The notes under the pieces: model-generated | What the model was told of the DNA's origin: nothing | The model's input: the letters and a program-made list of their open reading frames with translations, nothing else | Databases searched by the model: none | Program-made: the position numbers and the translations under genes | Shown here: positions 1 to 4,085 of the stretch, one piece after another | Numbering within the stretch: the first letter of the stretch is position 1 | Layout: each line of letters starts with the position of its first letter | NCBI GenBank assembly: GCA_016297325.1 | Contig: JAEDGW010000125.1 | Location: 1-6,724, forward strand | Length of the DNA: 6,724 nt | Source of the DNA: Coprococcus sp. | GTDB lineage: Bacteria; Bacillota; Clostridia; Lachnospirales; Lachnospiraceae | Direction of reading: 5' to 3'

Positions 1-380
1 GCGTTCCCGCCTCCCATAGCGGTATTCATTCCCGCAGCGATAACCGCAGCCTGCTCAGTGCGATTTGCGCCATTTCGCTCTGATGCGCATGGCATGTTGT
101 GTGTTGTCAGATATGTGGTGACATGTGTAAACAACTTGCTGTCAAGCCACTCAAAAAACTGATTGTTGTCTGTGAGTTCAGTTCCTATGCTCGCATAGAT
201 ATCCGTATACAATTCATTCATTATGTCATACGTAGCTTTCTGATCCTGCACATTGTTCCATACATTTGTATACAGGTAATTCGACGTCATACTGTAGAAA
301 TTCTGGTACGACGTGTAATCCCCAACTTTCAGTTTTTCTATCTCTATATTCAACTGTCTTGTGACCATTTGATTATCCAT
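1..380 (-). CDS. Sigma-70 region 2-like protein, N-terminal part (runs off window)
   Basis: Only the first 126 complete codons are visible; the frame is open to the left edge. The start is set by a GGGAGG ribosome binding site at 386-391, five bases before ATG 378-380. Residues about 14-92 read like region 2 of an ECF-type sigma-70 factor: an N-terminal LKVGDYTSYQNFY segment, a helix with the YDIMNELYTDIYASI pattern (the position of the acidic/aromatic helix that in true sigma factors binds core polymerase and the -10 element), then FFEWLDSKLF, matching the usual F..WL..I step. After residue 96 the sequence turns into an Ala/Gly/Asn-rich linker, and no region 4 is in view. It starts 30 bases after the second WYL gene, so it is probably the third gene of that operon. 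It could be a real sigma factor, or a sigma-derived protein with another C-terminal domain. The family call is from pattern recognition only. Confidence 0.72.
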   Translation of the reverse strand, partial: MDNQMVTRQLNIEIEKLKVGDYTSYQNFYSMTSNYLYTNVWNNVQDQKATYDIMNELYTDIYASIGTELTDNNQFFEWLDSKLFTHVTTYLTTHNMPCASERNGANRTEQAAVIAAGMNTAMGGGN

Positions 381-385
381 CTTTT

Positions 386-391
386 CCTCCC
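386..391 (-). promoter_or_regulatory. Ribosome binding site of the sigma-like gene
   Basis: GGGAGG on the minus strand, five bases upstream of ATG 378-380. It decides the start of the partial gene and lies in the 30-base gap after the preceding stop codon. No promoter is visible in that gap, which supports co-transcription with the WYL genes. Confidence 0.75.
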
Positions 392-410
392 GAGTTTGAG
401 AATGTTGCAC

Positions 411-1508
411 TTATGCTTCTGCGCTATAAAGCGTCAGCCTGCTCTTTGCCTCCTGGATCATATCTGCGCGAAGTGATTCAGGCTCAAGCACCTCCACGGA
501 TGCCCCATAAGTCCTGAGCCACGCCCTAAATGCATTCTCGCCTATGACCATTCCGGACATTATGACGTTCTCGCCGTCATTTTCAATCTTATATACCGGT
601 CCATTTTCATTTTTGTGATATTCCAGATCCCTCTTGACCTTATCTATGATCTTGCCATTGTTATCATTGTAAATTCTGACTCTGACATCGAATCTTCCCT
701 CGTAATCCATACTCCACATATAAGGAAGATCGTCCAGAATGCTCATATCCGCCTCATACGGCTCCCCATCAACTATGTGCACATTCTTCATCCTGTCAGT
801 TCTATAAGGCACAACTCTGTCAAGCCCCTTCTCCAGCGTCACGATATAACTTACGCCAAATCTGCTATGTCTCACTATTCTCAAAGGCTTTATGCACACC
901 TTATTATCCTCAGACCTATACTCAAATGAAATATATCTGTCCTCGCTTATCGCCTCCATTGCGATCTCTTCTATATCCTTGTCTGCCGAACTATAATCAT
1001 TGTACTCCGGACAAATCTTATAATATTCTCTGGCATCCATATTTATATATTTCTCGCTGAATCCATTCTCCTTCAGAGCATTTACAAGGCTGTCATATTC
1101 CTCGCTGCTGAGACTTATGTAAAGTGGATTGGTGAAATCGTCCGCATTTACACAATAATGGAAATCGTCATATTTTCTTGCATTTACCATCTCCGACTTA
1201 TCAAGGCTGGACCTGTCATCGTAGAATGCATCAACCAGTTTCTCATGATTGTCATCCAGCTCTTCATCACTTATATCCAGCGACATTCCCCCCTTCGGGA
1301 CATCCTTTTTACCTATGACCTCGCCCTTCGGAAGCCTGGTCGCAGCGTATATATAATACAGATCATTTCGGACGGTCTGCTCATCAATGCCAAGGATCTG
1401 CGATATCTCCTCTATTGTGAGCCCGTCAAATCCCAGATCCTCACAATCCCTGTTTATAAGCAAAGATATAATGTCCATCAAACGCTCAATTACTCTTTTA
1501 CTTTCCAT
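411..1508 (-). CDS. WYL-domain transcriptional regulator (second of a tandem pair)
   Basis: A 365-residue predicted DNA-binding regulator, numbered here from the chosen start. The N-terminus (about residues 4-54) is a helix-turn-helix with the core LTIEEISQILGIDEQTVRNDL. A linker rich in Asp, Glu and Tyr follows. A WYL ligand-sensing domain lies at about 180-250, with ISFEYRS, the expected KPLRIV strand, and PYRTDRMKNV matching the family's R-x-D-R signature. The eponymous WYL tripeptide is replaced by SYI. A C-terminal WCX-type domain (about 270-360) ends the protein. The ATG at 1506-1508 is preferred over one 24 bases upstream because AGGGGG at 1518-1523 serves it and because it overlaps the preceding gene by 11 bases, a typical coupling geometry. 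WYL proteins bind nucleic acids or nucleotide ligands and can repress or activate. Which applies here cannot be read from sequence. Confidence 0.9.
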   Translation of the reverse strand: MESKRVIERLMDIISLLINRDCEDLGFDGLTIEEISQILGIDEQTVRNDLYYIYAATRLPKGEVIGKKDVPKGGMSLDISDEELDDNHEKLVDAFYDDRSSLDKSEMVNARKYDDFHYCVNADDFTNPLYISLSSEEYDSLVNALKENGFSEKYINMDAREYYKICPEYNDYSSADKDIEEIAMEAISEDRYISFEYRSEDNKVCIKPLRIVRHSRFGVSYIVTLEKGLDRVVPYRTDRMKNVHIVDGEPYEADMSILDDLPYMWSMDYEGRFDVRVRIYNDNNGKIIDKVKRDLEYHKNENGPVYKIENDGENVIMSGMVIGENAFRAWLRTYGASVEVLEPESLRADMIQEAKSRLTLYSAEA

Positions 1509-2757
1509 GATCCATTTCCCCCTGACAGCCATATCTGTTAAGTATGCGTTCCGCTGATCTCTTCATCTCAGCTCTCATACGAGCCGGCCTTATCACCTCA
1601 CAATTATCAAATCTAAGTCTTCTAATGTACGGCAGCAGATTATTTGCACCGATCACCTCATCCTTGTACACCCATCTTCCGTCATCCCTCTTGAAGATTG
1701 CCGGATCGCCGCCCTGCTTCTTTCTCTCACTGTACAACTTGTCAAATACACTCTTCACATAAGGTTTATCCGCAAATGCTATCTCTACATTCTCCACATC
1801 TCCGTAACCTATACCAAACATTTTCTTGTAGATCTCTCTGTATTTTTCGGAATTATAGACATCATTTGGCACGTCATCAATCGCATGTATTTCCTCCATT
1901 CCTGCAATTCTCAGGCACGATATGTCGTTTTCGTCGTCTACATTCTCTCCCATCACATATGTACAATCCAAACTTGCGGAATACAAAAGCATTCCCACTT
2001 TAATCCTTTTCTCTACCTGCTCTCCATTTCTATTTTTATATGTCAGACTCAGCGCCTTTTCCATATATGGAACTGCAAGGAGCTTGTCCTTTATAAGCCC
2101 CATGATCGCATCCATATTCTTATGTCTTCCCTGTCTTATGTACACGCTGCTATCATAATCGCCATCGTTATTTCCTGTATATTGCCATGCAAGTCTTGTC
2201 CTTATTCTCTTTATGGCATCCGATGAATCTGCCTGACTGCCAAGTTCCCTCGTAAGATTTATCAGCATAGTATCATCGTAATCATCATATATGCCAACTA
2301 CCAGTCTCGGCGCATTCATTCCAAGCATGTATTTGCCGCCGTGATACGAGATCTGCTTTTCGTCAATCAAAGATGTAAGCGCACTTGCAAACCAATCTCT
2401 ATTTCCACTTATTTCTTCACCCACAACTGCTCTATATAACTCCTTTTCGCTCAATTCCACTTTCCTGCCGTCCTTATCCATCAGACAGAAAAGTATGAGA
2501 ACCTTATACACATCCGTTTTATGTGATTCCGGCTCTTCTTTTCTATTGTCAATTTCATCCTTATTTCTCAGATAATACAGGCCCTTCTCATTTACAATAT
2601 CCCAGCCTGCATTTATAAGTGACTTCATAGTATTTTCCAGAGTACGCTTCTGAACCCCCAAAGTCTCCATAAGCTCCTTCTTGCTAACCCCATCAGAGCT
2701 CTTCAGGATATTCTTCACATACTCTGTCCGTCTCTTGATCTCTTCCTTTGCTGCCAT
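1498..2757 (-). CDS. WYL-domain transcriptional regulator (first of a tandem pair)
   Basis: A 419-residue predicted regulator, numbered from the chosen start. Residues about 6-63 form a winged helix-turn-helix (VSKKELMETLGVQKRTLENT, then a wing ending GLYYL). A second helical segment (about 80-150, TDVYKVLILFCLM to KYMLG) may be another winged helix. The WYL region (about 215-300) is strongly diverged: the tripeptide position reads TYV, and the R-x-D-R signature is reduced to LRIAGMEEI. A WCX-like C-terminus follows (about 322-408). The start at 2755-2757 has a GGAGGGA ribosome binding site. A longer reading to 2799 would begin upstream of the predicted transcription start and inside the operator, so it was rejected. 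The gene is headed by a promoter covered by a perfect inverted repeat, suggesting autoregulation. The stop lies 11 bases inside the next WYL gene, suggesting paired expression and possibly a heterodimer. Confidence 0.88.
   Translation of the reverse strand: MAAKEEIKRRTEYVKNILKSSDGVSKKELMETLGVQKRTLENTMKSLINAGWDIVNEKGLYYLRNKDEIDNRKEEPESHKTDVYKVLILFCLMDKDGRKVELSEKELYRAVVGEEISGNRDWFASALTSLIDEKQISYHGGKYMLGMNAPRLVVGIYDDYDDTMLINLTRELGSQADSSDAIKRIRTRLAWQYTGNNDGDYDSSVYIRQGRHKNMDAIMGLIKDKLLAVPYMEKALSLTYKNRNGEQVEKRIKVGMLLYSASLDCTYVMGENVDDENDISCLRIAGMEEIHAIDDVPNDVYNSEKYREIYKKMFGIGYGDVENVEIAFADKPYVKSVFDKLYSERKKQGGDPAIFKRDDGRWVYKDEVIGANNLLPYIRRLRFDNCEVIRPARMRAEMKRSAERILNRYGCQGEMDHGK
1518..1523 (-). promoter_or_regulatory. 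Ribosome binding site of the second WYL gene, inside the first
   Basis: AGGGGG on the minus strand, nine bases before ATG 1506-1508. It lies within the last codons of the upstream WYL gene and fixes the start so that the two genes overlap by 11 bases (1498-1508). The alternative ATG at 1530-1532 has no comparable site. Confidence 0.65.
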
Positions 2758-2772
2758 CTTTATCCCTCCAAC

Positions 2773-2807
2773 ACAGTATAATGAAACAAACATATTCATT
2801 ATACTGT
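2773..2807. promoter_or_regulatory. Perfect 13-bp-arm inverted repeat, probable operator
   Basis: Arms at 2773-2785 (ACAGTATAATGAA) and 2795-2807 (TTCATTATACTGT) are exact reverse complements, separated by nine bases. One arm contains the -10 box of the WYL operon promoter and the other lies just downstream of the predicted transcription start, so a protein bound here would block initiation. The arms are AT-rich and no T-tract follows, so a terminator is unlikely. The natural candidate ligand is one of the two WYL proteins encoded directly downstream; that is an inference. Confidence 0.75.
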
Positions 2808-2827
2808 ATTGCGGGACTACAAGTAAA
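2798..2827 (-). promoter_or_regulatory. Promoter of the WYL-WYL-sigma-like operon
   Basis: The minus strand has a perfect TATAAT (2798-2803) with TTTACT (2822-2827, 4 of 6 against TTGACA) 18 bases upstream. Transcription should begin near 2790, leaving a leader of about 33 bases before the ATG with the GGAGGGA site. The -10 box lies inside one arm of the inverted repeat at 2773-2807. Confidence 0.6.
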
Positions 2828-2835
2828 CAATTATA

Positions 2836-3732
2836 TCAATGAAGTGATCTCTCAAGGTTTTTAATTCTTCTCTCGTTTTCCTCTATGCCACGTCGTGTAA
2901 CTTTGTTATCCACGTAGCCATATCCCAGTGCACCACGATTGTGCATTTTGATTGAATTCTCCATCTGTTCATTCTTTCTTCTCAGTCTATCAATCTCATC
3001 CTGCGTCTTAGTCATCTCTCTGGCATCTGAATAGCTTGATCTGCTTGGTGCGTTTGTATAGTATGGTGTACTTGGTGCGCCTATATTATCATTGCCGCCA
3101 TAACTTGATACAGGTTCAGAACTTGTATCCCCTCTTGGGACAAAGAACCAGGCAACTACAACGGCTACTATGAACAATATCGCTTCAACTGGATGCTGCT
3201 GTATTGTCAAAATAAGCACTGTTCCAATTGAATACAATGCAATTAAAATGACTGTTATAAATATCATCCTGCCTGCTGTTGTGCCCTTATACAACAGGAA
3301 AATCACAAATGGCAGTCCCAGACCAAACACAGCTGCAAGTACCTGGGAAACTGTAGACTGTGTATTGATTCCAACATTTATAGCACCATTGAAAACAGCC
3401 ACTAAAACTCCCCATACTACTGTGGTTGACAATGCTGCAATCGTTCTTCCGAGATTATATCTTAATCCCTCAACCAGAGATAATATGAACTGTATAGCAA
3501 ACAAAGCAACTAAAAACCCAAATTTATCCTGAAATACATAATTCTGTGCATCTTTTCCACGGTATGTATCACCTGCAATGTAATAGCCGGTCGTTCGGAA
3601 ATTTACTATCCCAACTATCAGCACCACCAAAGTTACCACTACCTCCACAAGTCCAAGGATGAACCAAATTGAATAAACTGGATCCTCCTTAAACTTGTCC
3701 CATATCCTCCTGAATATTGACTTCTTCTCCAT
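2836..3732 (-). CDS. Six-helix membrane protein with coiled-coil C-terminal tail, unknown function
   Basis: A 298-residue protein I do not recognise. Six hydrophobic segments are clear, at about residues 20-45, 71-90, 98-120, 127-148, 155-177 and 182-198. The basic N-terminus (KKSIFRRIWDKFK) suggests it starts in the cytoplasm, which would place the long C-terminal tail there too. The loop between helices 1 and 2 (about 46-70, Tyr/Asp-rich) would then be outside. The tail (200-298) has a Ser/Tyr/Pro/Gly-rich linker, then charged heptad-like segments at about 242-263 and 282-297 that look like short coiled coils. A strong AAGGAGG site at 3741-3747, seven bases before the ATG, fixes the start. 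No catalytic motif is visible. It sits between the kinase and the WYL operon on the same strand. A link to either is only positional, though its Ser/Thr-rich tail could be a kinase target. Confidence 0.88.
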   Translation of the reverse strand: MEKKSIFRRIWDKFKEDPVYSIWFILGLVEVVVTLVVLIVGIVNFRTTGYYIAGDTYRGKDAQNYVFQDKFGFLVALFAIQFILSLVEGLRYNLGRTIAALSTTVVWGVLVAVFNGAINVGINTQSTVSQVLAAVFGLGLPFVIFLLYKGTTAGRMIFITVILIALYSIGTVLILTIQQHPVEAILFIVAVVVAWFFVPRGDTSSEPVSSYGGNDNIGAPSTPYYTNAPSRSSYSDAREMTKTQDEIDRLRRKNEQMENSIKMHNRGALGYGYVDNKVTRRGIEENERRIKNLERSLH

Positions 3733-3740
3733 CTGTTAAT

Positions 3741-3747
3741 CCTCCTT
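3741..3747 (-). promoter_or_regulatory. Strong ribosome binding site of the membrane protein gene
   Basis: AAGGAGG on the minus strand, seven bases upstream of ATG 3730-3732. It is the closest match to the canonical sequence in the window. I found no convincing -10/-35 pair upstream of it. Confidence 0.85.
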
Positions 3748-3750
3748 CTC

Positions 3751-3772
3751 TTGAACACTATCTTTGGTTCAA
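3751..3772. repeat. Short inverted repeat upstream of the membrane protein gene
   Basis: TTGAAC (3751-3756) and GTTCAA (3767-3772) are exact reverse complements with a ten-base spacer, directly upstream of the ribosome binding site at 3741-3747. The size and placement suit an operator or a leader hairpin, but six-base arms can arise by chance. Confidence 0.35.
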
Positions 3773-3786
3773 TGTTTATCTTATGA

Positions 3787-3972
3787 TTGGATATTAACAG
3801 CAGTGAGCTATATTTTTTTGCGCAGGCCGCAGAGCTCCGCTTTAGATGTGTAATGGGACTTATATCATGTCATATAGAAGAATTTGGAAAACTGAATAAA
3901 ATTGATATATATTTCGAGACCTGTAAAACGATGCAGCTGAAGCGTTCGCAGGCTGCAGTTTTTTGCTTGTGA
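3787..3972 (+). other. Doubtful 61-codon ORF, possibly a gene remnant
   Basis: This is the only sizeable plus-strand reading frame not shadowed by a minus-strand gene. The translation is not low-complexity (FAQAAELRFRCVMG, then EEFGKLNKIDIYFETCK) and looks protein-like, but I do not recognise it. It begins with TTG, has no ribosome binding site before that codon or before the internal ATG at 3853, and its last codons overlap a hairpin and the first direct repeat. It could be a decayed gene fragment, part of a small plus-strand transcript, or chance. Confidence 0.2.
3932..3964 (+). terminator. Possible plus-strand terminator hairpin
   Basis: TGCAGC (3932-3937) pairs with GCTGCA (3952-3957) across a 14-base loop, and the second arm is followed one base later by six T residues (3959-3964). 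The form is that of a weak intrinsic terminator reading on the plus strand, at the end of the doubtful 61-codon ORF. The stem is only six pairs. Confidence 0.3.
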
Positions 3973-4058
3973 CATAAAAAGGATTTCGAGTTTTTTCGCT
4001 TGTGACACCCAAAAAGATGCCAAGTTCTTTCGCTTATTACACCAAAAAGGATGTCAAA
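3958..4058. repeat. Three degenerate direct repeats of about 34 bp
   Basis: Units at 3958-3989 (32 bases), 3990-4023 (34) and 4024-4058 (35) abut without spacers. Each starts with a T-rich run, then GCTTGTGACA or a close variant (TCGCTTATTACA in the third), then an A5 tract and a GGATGTC-like end. Unit 3 supplies one arm and the T-tract of the kinase terminator; on the minus strand units 1 and 2 keep the T5 tract and a related ATCC/CATC motif. They may be successive duplications of the terminator region. Confidence 0.65.
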
Positions 4059-4077
4059 GCTTTTACCTCGACATCCT
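4044..4077 (-). terminator. Intrinsic terminator of the kinase gene
   Basis: On the minus strand AGGATGTC (4070-4077) pairs perfectly with GACATCCT (4048-4055) across a 14-base loop, and the second arm runs into a T5 tract (4044-4048). It begins eight bases after the kinase stop codon at 4086-4088. The stem is eight pairs and only moderately GC-rich, so some read-through into the membrane protein gene is possible. Confidence 0.7.
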
Positions 4078-4085
4078 CATCATAA

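Larger units (their letters stand above)
3733..4085. other. Gene-poor gap between membrane protein and kinase
   Basis: This 353-base stretch holds no gene I can support well. From low to high coordinates it contains the ribosome binding site and small inverted repeat of the membrane protein gene, a 61-codon plus-strand reading frame with a TTG start and no ribosome binding site (3787-3972), a possible plus-strand hairpin with a T6 tail (3932-3964), three degenerate direct repeats (3958-4058) and the kinase terminator (4044-4077). The 12-base motif CGCAGGCCGCAG at 3821-3832 recurs with one change at 3947-3958. Confidence 0.6.

Noticed and set aside
99..476. 125-codon plus-strand ORF
   Set aside because: It lies opposite the sigma-like gene and the end of the second WYL gene, which have good ribosome binding sites and recognisable domains. 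Its composition is that of antisense reading.
1509..1532. Eight-codon upstream extension of the second WYL gene
   Set aside because: No ribosome binding site precedes the ATG at 1530-1532, whereas AGGGGG at 1518-1523 serves the ATG at 1506-1508.
1158..1541. 127-codon plus-strand ORF, with other shorter plus-strand frames across 1544-2226
   Set aside because: These are antisense shadows of the two WYL genes; none has a recognisable domain, and their Cys/His/Leu-rich translations are typical of reverse-strand reading.
2758..2799. Fourteen-codon upstream extension of the first WYL gene
   Set aside because: Its ATG lies in the operator arm and upstream of the predicted transcription start, and it has no ribosome binding site; the ATG at 2755-2757 has a strong one.
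2773..2807. The inverted repeat as a terminator for the membrane protein gene
   Set aside because: The stem is AT-rich, no T-tract follows, and a -10 box lies in one arm; an operator fits better. No other terminator was found for that gene.
3958..4058. CRISPR array
   Set aside because: Units abut without unique spacers, are only three in number and diverge along their whole length.
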